From contig NEED01000049.1 of the NCBI GenBank assembly GCA_002110465.1, forward strand, positions 248,001 through 312,000: a stretch of 64,000 bases of DNA. Reading direction: 5' to 3'. Numbering within the stretch: position 1 is the first letter of the stretch; each line of letters starts with the position of its first letter. A program made the translations under genes and the position numbers. The notes beneath the pieces are model-generated. The model worked only from the letters and a program-made list of their open reading frames with translations, was not told where the DNA came from and made no database searches. The stretch is from an unicellular cyanobacterium SU2. Its GTDB lineage: Bacteria > Cyanobacteriota > Cyanobacteriia > Cyanobacteriales > Microcystaceae. Below, piece after piece: positions 8,807 to 18,518 of the stretch.

Positions 8807-10492
8807 TTGATCTCCTCAGCTAATTCTGTTGTTGCTGACTCTCTGACAACCCAATTTGATATTTTAGTGGTGGGTTCAGGGGCGGCTGGACTATATGCAG
8901 CCTTATGTTTGCCCTCGAAGTATCAAGTGGGATTAATTACTAAAGATACCCTAAAAACAGGAGCCAGTGATTGGGCGCAGGGAGGAATTGCGGCGGCGAT
9001 CGCTCCTGACGATTCTCCAAAGTTTCACCTCGAAGATACCCTCAAAGCAGGCGTTCAATTGTGTGATGATCGTGCTGTCGAGTTTCTCGTTAATGAAGCC
9101 CCTAGCGCGATCGCCTCTCTGGTAAAAATGGGAGTCGCCTTTGACCGCAAAAATAGCCAATTAGCTATGACGCTAGAAGCTGCCCATTCTCATCCTCGTG
9201 TGCTTCATGCGGCAGATACTACAGGACGGGCGATCGTTAGCACCCTCACAGAGAAAGTCTTAGAACGCCCCAATATTAAAATCATTTCCCAAGCAGTCGC
9301 TTTAAAATTATGGCTTGATCCGCCCCAAAAACAATGTCTTGGGGTCAGCGTTCTCTACCAAGGACAAATTCACTGGATTCGTTCATCTGCGGTCATTTTA
9401 GCCACAGGAGGGGGCGGTCAAGTCTATGCTCAAACCACTAATCCAGCCGTCAGTACAGGGGATGGGGTAGCTTTAGCTTGGCGAGGGGGCGCAGTTCTTC
9501 GGGATCTAGAGTTTTTCCAGTTTCATCCAACCGCCTTAACCAAACCCAATGCACCTCATTTTCTCATTAGTGAAGCGGTGCGAGGTGAAGGAGCGCATTT
9601 GATCGATCACCAAGGACGACGCTTTGCCTTTGATTACCATCCAAATGGGGAGTTAGCCCCAAGGGATGTAGTGAGTCGTGCTATTTTTAGCCACTTACAA
9701 AAGACCGCAGTAGATCCTGCCCATAGCCATGTTTACCTTGATTTACGTCCGATTGAACCCGAACGAATTCGCCGTCGTTTTCCCAATATTATTCAGGTTT
9801 GCCAAAATTGGGGAGTAGATGTATTTAAAGAACCAATTCCTGTGGCTCCAGCCGCCCATTACTGGATGGGGGGTATTCGAGTGAATCTCAATAATGAGAC
9901 TTCTATTAAGGGACTCTATGCCATTGGAGAAACTGCAAGTACAGGGGTTCACGGAGCAAATCGTTTAGCCAGTAATTCTTTGTTAGAGTGTTTGGTATTT
10001 GCGGCTCAGTTATCCAAAATTGAAGTGAGTTCGCCACCAGCAATCAGTCGAGAAAGCGTTTCTATCATCAGGCATCAGGGAGATTGGACTACAGAAATAG
10101 AATTTATTAAGAATATTCGCCAAAATTTACCAATTTTAATCTGGAAAAGTGCGGGAATTTGTCGAGAGCAAACCATATTAGAAGCTGCGTTAGATCAAGT
10201 TAAGGACTGGCGAGAACAATTAACCCATCTCAACAGTAGCCAATATGTGTTGAACTTAGATCCTGGTCAAGAGATAATTTTTGACTCTCCCTTAGCACAA
10301 ATCCACCTACGGACTTGTGCAGAAATCCTCAATTTATTGGACATTGCCTACTTAATTTTAAAAAGTGCCTTATTTCGCACAGAAAGCCGTGGAGGACATT
10401 ATCGCATTGATTATCCTCAATCTTCTTCCCAATGGCAAGTACACACGCTGATCTGTGGTCAAACGTGGGAAACGTCTTTAATGATTCGTTAA
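8807..10492 (+). CDS. nadB: L-aspartate oxidase NadB
   Basis: NadB oxidises L-aspartate to iminoaspartate, the first step of de novo NAD synthesis, using FAD. The 561-aa protein has an N-terminal dinucleotide-binding motif VVGSGAAGLYAAL and a second flavin-family stretch GASDWAQGGIAAA. It also has the active-site region FFQFHPTAL, SEAVRGEGAHLID and HYWMGGIRVN, and the GANRLASNSLLECLVF signature. The start appears to be TTG at 8807, as no ATG precedes the FAD motif. There is no obvious operon with its neighbours. nadA and nadC are not in the window. Confidence 0.93.
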   Translation: MISSANSVVADSLTTQFDILVVGSGAAGLYAALCLPSKYQVGLITKDTLKTGASDWAQGGIAAAIAPDDSPKFHLEDTLKAGVQLCDDRAVEFLVNEAPSAIASLVKMGVAFDRKNSQLAMTLEAAHSHPRVLHAADTTGRAIVSTLTEKVLERPNIKIISQAVALKLWLDPPQKQCLGVSVLYQGQIHWIRSSAVILATGGGGQVYAQTTNPAVSTGDGVALAWRGGAVLRDLEFFQFHPTALTKPNAPHFLISEAVRGEGAHLIDHQGRRFAFDYHPNGELAPRDVVSRAIFSHLQKTAVDPAHSHVYLDLRPIEPERIRRRFPNIIQVCQNWGVDVFKEPIPVAPAAHYWMGGIRVNLNNETSIKGLYAIGETASTGVHGANRLASNSLLECLVFAAQLSKIEVSSPPAISRESVSIIRHQGDWTTEIEFIKNIRQNLPILIWKSAGICREQTILEAALDQVKDWREQLTHLNSSQYVLNLDPGQEIIFDSPLAQIHLRTCAEILNLLDIAYLILKSALFRTESRGGHYRIDYPQSSSQWQVHTLICGQTWETSLMIR

Positions 10493-10592
10493 TTTCTAGG
10501 AATTATTGTTGATCATAATTGAGTTAAAACTCTCGTCATCCCAAGGGAGCGATTATTCTTTAATAAAAGTTTACCAATTTGAGGTGATAATT

Positions 10593-11195
10593 ATGGCCAG
10601 ACAATTTACCAAAATCGCTTTTACCGATAAGGTCAAAGAAGTTCAAGAACATTATGGTTCTAGGGAAATGTATGAAAACGTGGTTAAACGAGGGGTTTCT
10701 GAAGACAGTTTAACTGAACGAGAAATTGACTTTATTAATGCGCGGGATAGCTTTTATATGGGAACCGTTAACAGTAAGGGTTGGCCGTATATTCAATTTA
10801 GAGGAGGTCCAAAAGGATTTTTGAAAGTATTAGATGAAAAGACTTTGGGATTTGTGGATTTTCAAGGAAATTTACAATATCTTAGCGTTGGTAACTTATT
10901 AGAAAATGATCGTGTTTTCTTATTTTTAATGGATTATGCTCATCGAAAACGTTTAAAAATTTGGGGTCAGTCTCAAGTGATTGATGATAACCCAGAACTA
11001 TTAACTCAATTAGCTGAGCCAGATTATGAAGCGGAATTAGGACGGGTTTTTATAATTAAAATAAAAGCATTAGATTGGAATTGTCCCCAACATATTCCGA
11101 TTCGTTATTCTGAGGAAGAAGTTGAGGAAATGATGGTTCCTTTGCAAATAAAAATTAAAGAATTAGAAGCTAAATTAGCTAAGCTTTCTTCTTAG
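10593..11195 (+). CDS. Pyridoxamine 5'-phosphate oxidase-like FMN-binding protein
   Basis: This 200-aa protein belongs to the split-barrel flavin-binding superfamily. It has the pattern ARDSFYMGTVNSKGWPYIQFRGGPKGFLKVLD followed by GNLLENDRVFLFLMDYAHRKRLKIWG, resembling cyanobacterial PNPOx-family proteins rather than the true PdxH. I use the ATG with GAGGTG just upstream (10581) and MARQFTKIAFT as the N-terminus. A longer in-frame ORF to 10506 looks non-coding. The C-terminal helix is Lys/Glu-rich. The substrate is unknown. Confidence 0.8.
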   Translation: MARQFTKIAFTDKVKEVQEHYGSREMYENVVKRGVSEDSLTEREIDFINARDSFYMGTVNSKGWPYIQFRGGPKGFLKVLDEKTLGFVDFQGNLQYLSVGNLLENDRVFLFLMDYAHRKRLKIWGQSQVIDDNPELLTQLAEPDYEAELGRVFIIKIKALDWNCPQHIPIRYSEEEVEEMMVPLQIKIKELEAKLAKLSS

Positions 11196-11248
11196 CTTTA
11201 GTCCAGAAAATCAATCTTAAAAGATTTAGCGATAACTATTAATGCTGA

Positions 11249-12082
11249 TTAAGGAAGCCAAGGATACTGGCGAAAATTGGGAGAGCGTTTTTCTAAAAAA
11301 GCTTGTTTTCCTTCGGCTCCTTCTTCGGTCATATAATAAAGTAAGGTCGCATTTCCTGCTAATTCCTGTAACCCTGCTTGACCATCACAGTCAGCATTAA
11401 ACGCTGCTTTTAAACAACGAATAGCAATGGGACTTTTAGCTAAAATTTCAGTCGCCCAAGTAATCCCTTCGGCTTCAAGTTGCTCAACCTCTACCACACA
11501 ATTGACTAACCCCATTTCTAAAGCTTGTTGGGCGGTATATTGACGACACAAAAACCAAATTTCCCTGGCTTTTTTCTGCCCCACAATGCGGGCTAAATAA
11601 CTTGCGCCAAACCCCCCATCAAAACTCCCTACCTTCGGGCCAGTTTGACCAAAAATAGCATTATCGGCCGCAATGGTAAGATCACAAATTAGATGTAAAA
11701 CATGACCTCCACCAATAGCATAACCTGCGACTAAAGCAATGACTACTTTAGGCATAGAACGAATCAAACGTTGTAAGTCAAGAACATTTAACCGAGGAAC
11801 TCCTGTATCATCTACATAGCCAGCTTTTCCTCGAACACTTTGATCGCCTCCTGAACAAAACGCATATTTCCCATCAGTATGAGGACCTGCCCCTGTTAAT
11901 AAAATTACCCCAATTTGAGAATCTTCGCGGGCATCACAGAAAGCATCATAGAGTTCAAAGACTGTTTGAGGACGAAAAGCATTACGTTTGTGGGGACGAT
12001 TAATGGTTATTTTAGCGATACCGTCAGACTTGTGATACAAGATATCTTCGTAGGATTTGGCTACTTGCCAGGTCACTTCCAT
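11249..12082 (-). CDS. menB: 1,4-dihydroxy-2-naphthoyl-CoA synthase MenB
   Basis: MenB closes the second aromatic ring from O-succinylbenzoyl-CoA, in cyanobacteria on the way to phylloquinone, the electron carrier of photosystem I. The 277-aa crotonase-fold protein has [14 protein letters not shown], the oxyanion loop [32 protein letters not shown] and [17 protein letters not shown]. These are MenB hallmarks, including the extended N- and C-terminal parts ([11 protein letters not shown]). No other men gene is adjacent. The start ATG is supported by homology to the N-terminus. Confidence 0.94.
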   Translation of the reverse strand: MEVTWQVAKSYEDILYHKSDGIAKITINRPHKRNAFRPQTVFELYDAFCDAREDSQIGVILLTGAGPHTDGKYAFCSGGDQSVRGKAGYVDDTGVPRLNVLDLQRLIRSMPKVVIALVAGYAIGGGHVLHLICDLTIAADNAIFGQTGPKVGSFDGGFGASYLARIVGQKKAREIWFLCRQYTAQQALEMGLVNCVVEVEQLEAEGITWATEILAKSPIAIRCLKAAFNADCDGQAGLQELAGNATLLYYMTEEGAEGKQAFLEKRSPNFRQYPWLP

Positions 12083-12195
12083 AGAGTTCAGTTAATAGGG
12101 GATTTTTAAAGGAGAAACTAATGCTGAATTTTTATTTTTTCGCCGATTTTTAGTGATATTTTTTAAGCAATCGTTAATACTTGAAACACTATTAC

Positions 12196-12501
12196 TTAAT
12201 TTTCCTCTGAAGAGGTTTCTGCTTCAAGGGGTTGTTGTTCTACTTGTCCAAATTGTTCGCGTACATCATCAATAGCTAGATTAAGTTGAGCGATTTTATT
12301 TTCTAGACGACGACGTGCCATTTCAATATTCGTTTCGTTGTCTAATTTCTCACCTTTTGCTGATTTTAGTAAGGAGGGGTTGTCTTCTTCAGGATTATTA
12401 TCAAGGCGTGATGCGACTAACGCCCCAATAACACCACCGACAACACCACCAACAATTGTTCCTGCTAAAAATCCGCCGACAAATCCATCTCGTTGACTCA
12501 T
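12196..12501 (-). CDS. Small YtxH-like membrane protein
   Basis: 101 aa. Residues about 8-30 form a single glycine-zipper membrane helix (FLAGTIVGGVVGGVIGALVA). It is followed by a polar helical region with EMARRRLENKIAQLNLAIDDVREQFG, a probable coiled coil. The layout resembles YtxH/gas-vesicle-like small proteins common in cyanobacteria, but function is unknown. It lies between menB and upp on the same strand. Confidence 0.75.
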   Translation of the reverse strand: MSQRDGFVGGFLAGTIVGGVVGGVIGALVASRLDNNPEEDNPSLLKSAKGEKLDNETNIEMARRRLENKIAQLNLAIDDVREQFGQVEQQPLEAETSSEEN

Positions 12502-12562
12502 AATTTCTAACCTTTATAATGTTCAATCTCTGAAAAATTGGGTCAAATATGCCTTAATCTCT

Positions 12563-13213
12563 TCAAGTTCCGAAGGCGCGATCGCCTGCATCTCCTAACC
12601 CTGGCACAATATATCCTTTATTATTTATTCCTTCATCAATAATAGCGGCATAAATATTCAAGCTGGGGTATTGTTCACTTAATTTTTGCAAAGCAGGGGG
12701 AGCCGCTACCACGGCAATAATTCGCATTAATTCAGGATTTGCTCCCCGTTTGGTCATTTCATCCATGGCAACTGTGATTGATCCCCCAGTAGCTAACATG
12801 GGTTCTAGGACAAGGATTCGGGTTTCGGGGTGAAATTGTTGGGGTAATTTATTAAGATAGCAACTAACGTCTAGGGTTTCTTCGTTGCGGGCTAACCCTA
12901 AATGATAGGTTGCAGCTAAGGGGAGAAGGGTTTGCGCCCCATCTAATAAGGCTAGTCCTGCCCGTAAAATAGGAACGACGGCCATGGGAACTTGAGGATT
13001 GATCAAGGTGGCTTGACAGTCTGTAATGGGGGTTTGTATGGTGGTTTCTAGGGTCGGTAACCAATAGCGAGTCGCTTCGTAGGTTAACCAACGTCCTAGT
13101 TCTGTCATTGCTGTTTTGAATAGAACATTCGGGGTATTAGCATCACGAGCAACCCCTAACCAATGCTTAATTAAAGGGTGATCGGGAACATAAACGCGCA
13201 GTTGAAAAGTCAT
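12563..13213 (-). CDS. upp: Uracil phosphoribosyltransferase
   Basis: Salvages uracil to UMP with PRPP. The 216-aa protein has the type I PRTase core VVPILRAGLALLDGAQTLLP, the PRPP loop LVLEPMLATGGSITVAMDEM and the C-terminal uracil-binding segment YIVPGLGDAGDRAFGT. The usual Asp of the PRPP loop is Glu here (LEPML). The length matches the family. It is preceded by a spacer with heptamer repeats and followed at 62 bp by the YtxH-like gene. Confidence 0.92.
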   Translation of the reverse strand: MTFQLRVYVPDHPLIKHWLGVARDANTPNVLFKTAMTELGRWLTYEATRYWLPTLETTIQTPITDCQATLINPQVPMAVVPILRAGLALLDGAQTLLPLAATYHLGLARNEETLDVSCYLNKLPQQFHPETRILVLEPMLATGGSITVAMDEMTKRGANPELMRIIAVVAAPPALQKLSEQYPSLNIYAAIIDEGINNKGYIVPGLGDAGDRAFGT

Positions 13214-13275
13214 GAAGATAAATAAACTGTTGAAGGGTTCAACCTAAGTCATCATACCCTGTTCTGACCAGCATT

Positions 13276-13311
13276 TATCAACTATCAACTATCAACTATC
13301 AACTATTCACT
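13276..13311. repeat. Short tandem heptamer repeat (TATCAAC)
   Basis: About five copies of the 7-mer TATCAAC, turning into CTATTCA, directly after a stop codon. This is the STRR type of heptanucleotide repeat known in cyanobacterial genomes. Confidence 0.85.
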
Positions 13312-14472
13312 CTATTGAGATAATTCATGAAGTCGAGATTGGGCTAAGGTAAACCCTGGTTCAATTTCTAGGGCTTTGCGGTAACTGGCGATCGCCTCTT
13401 CTATTTTGCCCAATTTTTCTAAGGCACTGCCGCGATTGTACCAGCCTTGATAGTAGTTCGGTTGCAATTCTAACCCTTTATCCCAACAAGTGATCGCCCC
13501 TTCCCACTGTTCTAGTCCATAGAGGGCATTTCCCTTGGAATTCCAGGCTTGAAGATCGTCAGCATTGAGAAAAATCGCCCGATCAAAACTGTCGATCGCC
13601 TCATGTAATCGTCCTAAATTGCCCAAAGCACTGCCGCGATTGTGCCATCCTTGAGAGAGGGAAGGATTAAGTTCTAGGGCTTTATCCCAACTAGCGATCG
13701 CGCCTTCTAAATCCCCTTGATTAGCTTGTTGCATCCCTAGATTAAACCATTCTTGTTCCGTTTGTGGAGGGTTAACCCCTTGATCTTGAGTTTGTTCAGC
13801 TTCAAACTGATCGAGTAGGGCATCGATCAGTTGTTGGGGATCGGTTGATTCGGTTCTCAGTTGGGCTGCCAGTTGTTGGGCGAGGGTTTCATCTTGCTGT
13901 AACCGTTCTCTCAATTCTTCTATAGTCAGGGTTTGGGTTGGTTCGGGGGAAGCTTGAGGGGAGTCAGTTCCCAATGAAGGGGGGCTACCCTCGGAATTAT
14001 CCGTTGTGGTCATTTCCTCATCAAGATCTGGGCCTTCATATTCCCAAATCCCGCTTTCTGCTTCTTTGCTATAGATTTTTCGGCCAATTTCATAGGATGT
14101 TTTCCCGATCAGTTCAGTTTCTCGAAAGGATTGGGCTAATTCCCCTAAACGCATCATCCGTGCAGCCAATTGTAGATTAGGGGCTGAAGATGCTATGGCT
14201 TTTTCTCCAAACCGTTCTAACCAACCTACCCAAGGTTTTGGTTTTCCCCGATCTCCCAAGTCTTCAAAATACTTGAGGATGCGCCCTTCGTGCCAACCGT
14301 GGGCAATGCCTTCTAGTAATTGGCTAAACAAAAACTCGTAATCCGTATCTGTCAGAGGACGGTTAGCCTCTTCTGGGTTACTAGCATTGCTTCTAGCAGG
14401 CGATCGCCCGCCAAAAAGCTGTCCCAAAAATTCTTGAATCCACTGCCAGATGCGTTTGAGTAAACCCTGCAT
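13312..14472 (-). CDS. TPR-repeat protein
   Basis: 386 aa. The N-terminal 150 residues are an unrecognised helical region rich in aromatic and charged residues (LLEGIAHGWHEGRILKYFEDLG). A Gln/Thr/Ser-rich linker follows. About four tetratricopeptide repeats (WFNLGMQQANQGDLEGAIASWDKALELNP and similar) occupy residues 240-380. It probably mediates protein-protein contacts; the partner is unknown. It is the only gene in its transcription unit. Confidence 0.85.
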   Translation of the reverse strand: MQGLLKRIWQWIQEFLGQLFGGRSPARSNASNPEEANRPLTDTDYEFLFSQLLEGIAHGWHEGRILKYFEDLGDRGKPKPWVGWLERFGEKAIASSAPNLQLAARMMRLGELAQSFRETELIGKTSYEIGRKIYSKEAESGIWEYEGPDLDEEMTTTDNSEGSPPSLGTDSPQASPEPTQTLTIEELRERLQQDETLAQQLAAQLRTESTDPQQLIDALLDQFEAEQTQDQGVNPPQTEQEWFNLGMQQANQGDLEGAIASWDKALELNPSLSQGWHNRGSALGNLGRLHEAIDSFDRAIFLNADDLQAWNSKGNALYGLEQWEGAITCWDKGLELQPNYYQGWYNRGSALEKLGKIEEAIASYRKALEIEPGFTLAQSRLHELSQ

Positions 14473-14541
14473 GGTTATCTTTCTATACTTGAACGGTTAT
14501 GGGGATCTTTGTTGCACCCTTCATTCTAATACTATTTCTCT

Positions 14542-15315
14542 CTAGATTCGTGGACGGAATAGATGGGAATGTTGGGGGTGATAAAGGCGCGATCGCTTTG
14601 AAGAACTAGGATTTAATGCTGGACTAATTAGATAAAGGGTTGTCCGAATTAACTTTTCTTCCCTGGTCACTTGTGCCATTTTTTCTAGGGGAACTAGCCA
14701 AATTTTTTCATCCGGCCACCCAATCCGAAAACACACGGCTATGGGGGTATCAGGGGGATAATGGTCTAGTAATTTTTCTTGGGCCGTTTCGATGTGACGA
14801 GCGGCTAAATACAAGCATAAACTAGCTTTATGAGCGGCTAAACTGGCTAATTCTTCAGGTTCGGGAACGGCTGAGGCGCGACCACTAACACGGGTTAAAA
14901 TAATCGTCTGCACTAAGTCAGGAATGGTTAATTCTGCCCCTAACTTAGCGGCGGCTGCTTGGAAGGCACTTATCCCAGGAATTAATTCAAAGGGAATGTT
15001 TTCTTCTACTAGAATCTGTATTTGTTCGTGAATGGCACTATAAAGGGTTAAATCTCCTGAATGAAGACGAACAACCGAATGATTATTCTTGACCTGTTCT
15101 TTGGTTAAGGCCATAATTTCTTCTAGGGTTTTGCTGCCTGTGGGGATTAATTGGGCATCGGGACGAACATCTTGTAATATTTGTGTGGGAACTAGGGAGT
15201 CTGCATAGAAAATAACATCAGCTTGAGTGATAATTTTGTGTGCTTTGAGGGTTAATAAGTCTGGATCACCAGGGCCAGCACCGATGAAGTAGACAGCAGG
15301 TTTGAGAAGGGTCAT
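14542..15315 (-). CDS. cobM: Precorrin-4 C11-methyltransferase CobM
   Basis: SAM-dependent methylation of a precorrin/cobalt-precorrin at C-11 in corrinoid synthesis. The 257-aa protein has the family N-terminus VYFIGAGPGDPDLLTLKA, the central VVRLHSGDLTLYSAIHEQ and GISAFQAAAAKLGAELT, and the C-terminal AVCFRIGWPDEKIWLV. No other cob gene is nearby. It is divergent from the EVE-domain gene with only 15 bp between the two starts, so the two promoters must overlap the coding regions or each other. Confidence 0.92.
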   Translation of the reverse strand: MTLLKPAVYFIGAGPGDPDLLTLKAHKIITQADVIFYADSLVPTQILQDVRPDAQLIPTGSKTLEEIMALTKEQVKNNHSVVRLHSGDLTLYSAIHEQIQILVEENIPFELIPGISAFQAAAAKLGAELTIPDLVQTIILTRVSGRASAVPEPEELASLAAHKASLCLYLAARHIETAQEKLLDHYPPDTPIAVCFRIGWPDEKIWLVPLEKMAQVTREEKLIRTTLYLISPALNPSSSKRSRLYHPQHSHLFRPRI

Positions 15316-15330
15316 ACAAAAGAAATTGTT

Positions 15331-15789
15331 ATGAAATATTGGTTAATGAAGTCCGAACCTCAAGTTTATAGTATTACTGATTTGCAACAAGAAGGTCAGA
15401 CAATTTGGGATGGGGTGCGCAACTATCAAGCGCGTAATTTTTTACGACAGATGAAAGTAGGAGATCTGGCTTTTTTCTACCATTCTAATACTAAGCCCCC
15501 AGGAATTGTCGGGTTAATGCGAGTGATAGAAAGTAATGTTGTTGACCCAACTCAATTTGATCAAGATAGCCCTTATTATGATCCAAAGTCTACGCAAGAG
15601 TCTCCCCGTTGGCAAACAGTAACGGTTGAATTTGTTGAACAATTTTCTAAAATTCTCACTTTAACCACATTAAAACAAATGTTTAGTTCGGATGAATTTT
15701 TATTAGTTAAACGCGGAAACCGTTTATCTGTGATTCCTGTTAATACTACAATTGCTGAAAAAATCATTGATTTGGTTAAGATTTCTTAA
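15331..15789 (+). CDS. EVE-domain protein
   Basis: 152 aa. The EVE fold (PUA-like) binds modified bases or RNA and is found in thymocyte nuclear protein 1 and in bacterial stand-alone proteins. Visible features are KYWLMKSEPQVYSITDL, IWDGVRNYQARNFLRQM, GDLAFFYHSNTKPPGIVG and DPKSTQESPRWQTVTVEFV. The ligand is not known. It begins 15 bp from the divergent cobM start. Confidence 0.9.
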   Translation: MKYWLMKSEPQVYSITDLQQEGQTIWDGVRNYQARNFLRQMKVGDLAFFYHSNTKPPGIVGLMRVIESNVVDPTQFDQDSPYYDPKSTQESPRWQTVTVEFVEQFSKILTLTTLKQMFSSDEFLLVKRGNRLSVIPVNTTIAEKIIDLVKIS

Positions 15790-16284
15790 AAATAAGTAGG
15801 TGGGCATAATTATACTCAGAGATTACAATATAGCGTTTCTCGCAACGAGTGGGGCTTTGCCGTGAACTTCGACAAGGCTCAGTTTCCGCTTCAGTCGAAC
15901 GGTAAACTGTTATGTTATTTTTGTTCCCTGTTCTGGACTGCTTATCGTATTTTGACTTAAATTTAGGGTATTCAGAGGGCTAAATCTCAGTAATTTCACT
16001 ATTGAAAAATTCATTCATTGGTAATACGTTAGCAGAATTATGAGCGACCTGAATTGGCTCAACGTTTCTGTATAGAAAGTTGTGCTACCTTGTATCATTC
16101 GTGACAACTTAAGGCTGTAAGTCAGATGTCAAGCCAGTTTTGCCTTACAAGTTTAATTCCCAAAGTTAGCCAGAAATGGAAGGACTTTGTTAGCGTATGC
16201 TGTCCGCTAAAAAAAATTCTTAAAACTCTCTTTCTTTAGCCCTATAATTGATAGTAATACTAAGGATTATTATTGTTAAGATAT
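15790..16284. other. Spacer, likely IS debris
   Basis: About 495 bp without a credible gene. It adjoins the decayed transposase, so part of it may be the 3' flank of that element. I could not identify terminal inverted repeats. Confidence 0.4.
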
Positions 16285-16710
16285 TCAGGGATAAGTTAGA
16301 GATTTAGCTGAAAAGAAAAACTCAGGAGTATTTCGTTGTTTTCGCCGGAAAGGTGCTACAATTAACTTAATATTATTCTTTCGTTTCGGTTTGACAATTC
16401 CTAAATCTTTATTTGACCGAGCAGCAAAATACTTCACAGGGTCTGTCGCTTCGCCTTTTTGATTAGCTACTCCAAAATGATACAGACCACGATAAATCAT
16501 TTCTAATGAAATACGGTCAAAGGGTAAAGAAAGTTCATCAGCTACGGCATCTCCTAAGTCAATTAAAATGGCATAAAATAGCCATGTTCCCCATATCTGT
16601 AGTTTCACTCCATTGATTGAACCAACCCATAAATAACTCAAACCTAAAAGTCGTTTAACCGTATTAAATGCCTCCTCAATTCGCCATCTTTTCCCATATA
16701 AATTAGTCAG
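16285..16710 (-). pseudogene. 5'-truncated IS4-type transposase
   Basis: The open frame has no start and runs from a stop at 16711. It encodes YGKRWRIEEAFNTVKRLLGL then SYLWVGSINGVKLQIWGTWL, the C-terminal YxxRWxIE region of IS4-family DDE transposases with its glutamate, followed by the cyanobacterial-type IYRGLYHF. The first two thirds of the transposase, with both catalytic aspartates, are missing. The fragment ends 18 bp from the next gene. It is immobile unless complemented. Confidence 0.8.
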
Positions 16711-16728
16711 CTATTATTAATAGCTTTT

Positions 16729-17430
16729 TTATTGAATACCAACGCTTCTACCATTAGACCCAAAAATAATAGGTGTATCCTGCTTTATGGGTTCCCATCC
16801 TACATTATAACCAGCTTTCCAGGCTTGTTTTCTAGCTTCTCGAAACCCAGCAAAACTATCAGTCCGTACAATAAAAGCTAAATAATCAGTTTGAGGATTT
16901 AATTTAGCCAGCATTTTGGTAAATTCAGAATCAGTATTACCTAACTCTTTATGAGATTCTCCAATATTAGGATGAATGGGTTCATAAATTAAGGCATTAA
17001 GGTCATAAAAACGAACATTATAATAGTCAGTTTTGCCGCGAAATATTTTAAACCTGTTAACGATTCTAGCTCGACAAGACTCATATTGTTGAATTTGAGT
17101 AATATAGTAATCATACAAAATTGCATCGGTTGACTCAGGAATATTTGGAACTGGACATTCTGGTAATGCTTGCGTTAAATCTTTAATTTGTCGATCAATT
17201 TCTTTGTCATCAATATAAATGATTTTATTCCCTCTAATCTCAAAAAAATGGGGCTTTTTTTTACTTTGAGAAACTAAGGGGGTTTTAACAACAGTACTTG
17301 ATTGTACCGCTACAACTGTAATAAACAAACTAATAAACATCAAAACACCAACGGTATTGGTGAGAATATCTAAAAATGAATCTAGGTTTTGAGTAGGAGC
17401 GTTATTTTTGCGCGATCTTCTATTTCTCAT
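16729..17430 (-). CDS. ExbD-like membrane protein, aspartate-containing paralogue
   Basis: 233 aa. After a basic N-terminus comes one membrane helix, LDSFLDILTNTVGVLMFISLF, with an Asp at the position of the proton-relay Asp of ExbD (FIDVMLVLL). A long soluble part follows and ends TDYLAFIVRTDSFAGFR, then GYNVGWEP. The end resembles the end of the 154-aa protein at 18519, so the two are paralogues. The ExbB-like partner is probably the 392-aa protein at 18987. A transposase relic and a DUF502 gene flank it. Energised target unknown; no TonB or OmpA domain is present. Confidence 0.7.
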   Translation of the reverse strand: MRNRRSRKNNAPTQNLDSFLDILTNTVGVLMFISLFITVVAVQSSTVVKTPLVSQSKKKPHFFEIRGNKIIYIDDKEIDRQIKDLTQALPECPVPNIPESTDAILYDYYITQIQQYESCRARIVNRFKIFRGKTDYYNVRFYDLNALIYEPIHPNIGESHKELGNTDSEFTKMLAKLNPQTDYLAFIVRTDSFAGFREARKQAWKAGYNVGWEPIKQDTPIIFGSNGRSVGIQ

Positions 17431-17804
17431 GATAAGTTTTATTTTTTTGATAACTGATAAATTTTTAATATCTTAACATTCAAAGCAACGTAATATTATC
17501 ATGGACTCCATAAGCATTAACTGATACAATTACGGATTCAACCCTGATCGCTAAAAAAGTTACGCAAAGTATTTTGATTGAATTATTCATGGAGGTCTTT
17601 CTAATACGGCTAGACGTGCTAGAAATCGAAGAGCTTGTTTTTGGCTCTTTTTATTATTTAAAGCGGCGTTGCATCGTTGTGGGATGATGATTAAATTTCC
17701 ATAGGACAAAACTACTGATATCAAAGGAAAAATTATTGCACCCAAATCAAAATCATCCTTTGATTGTGGAACGCCTTTAAAGCAACTATAATATCATTGT
17801 TGTA
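17431..17804. other. Spacer between divergent ExbD-like and DUF502 genes
   Basis: About 374 bp. It must hold the promoters of both neighbours. A small hairpin (AGAGC/GCTCT, near 17630-17655) followed by T residues is visible but its owner is unclear. No gene seen. Confidence 0.4.
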
Positions 17805-18485
17805 ATGTTAATTAACATGACCATGCAGAGCCAAGAAGAAAGCCCCTCTAATTTAATTAAATTAATCCGAACTACTTTTATTGGTGGATTTTTAGTTGTT
17901 CTTCCTGCTTATTTAGCTATTTTAGCTTTTCATCAAACAGTCAAAGGATTAATTAGATTAGTTGTTATATTTCTAAAACCTATTGCTAATCTCTTAGGAA
18001 TTGATAAAAATATAATTGCTGTTCCCGTTGCTCTATTTCTATTTCTTTTTGTTTGTTTTATAGCAGGAGTAATCTTAAAAACTCGTTATTCTATCATTGT
18101 CAAAAAAACGATTAGTCCTATTTTTAAAAAAATTCCAGGTTATTTATTAATTCGTAGTTTAATAAAGCGGGTTGCAAACCTAGAAAAAACAGAGACTTTA
18201 GGAGCAGCATTTGTCTCCCTAGGAGAAAGTCATCAATCTTTATCTCCTGCATTTTTAATTGAAAAACATGATAATGGAATGTACACTATATTTGTTCCTA
18301 CTGTACCTACACCGACTGTTGGTAACTTATATGTTATTCCCCAAGATAGAATCTTTCCTGTGGATGTTCCCTTACTAGATATGGTTAAATTTATTTCTAA
18401 ATGGGGGGAAGCATCTCCTCAGTTAAGAGCAGCAATAAAAAAGATAAATATAGATAAAAATAATCTTAATTCTTCCCAAGAATAA
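17805..18485 (+). CDS. DUF502 family membrane protein
   Basis: 226 aa with two N-terminal membrane helices (TFIGGFLVVLPAYLAILAF and VALFLFLFVCFIAGVIL). A soluble domain follows with IPGYLLIRSLIKRV, then FLIEKHDNGMYTIFVPTVPTPTVGNLYVIP and FPVDVPLLDMVKFISKWGEA. This is the DUF502 pattern, conserved in bacteria and chloroplasts, with unknown molecular role. It is encoded against the ExbB/ExbD-like genes, between the two ExbD paralogues. The start among three close Met codons is uncertain. Confidence 0.85.
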   Translation: MLINMTMQSQEESPSNLIKLIRTTFIGGFLVVLPAYLAILAFHQTVKGLIRLVVIFLKPIANLLGIDKNIIAVPVALFLFLFVCFIAGVILKTRYSIIVKKTISPIFKKIPGYLLIRSLIKRVANLEKTETLGAAFVSLGESHQSLSPAFLIEKHDNGMYTIFVPTVPTPTVGNLYVIPQDRIFPVDVPLLDMVKFISKWGEASPQLRAAIKKINIDKNNLNSSQE

Positions 18486-18518
18486 AATTTATAATTTTTG
18501 GATTAACTATTAACTTAA

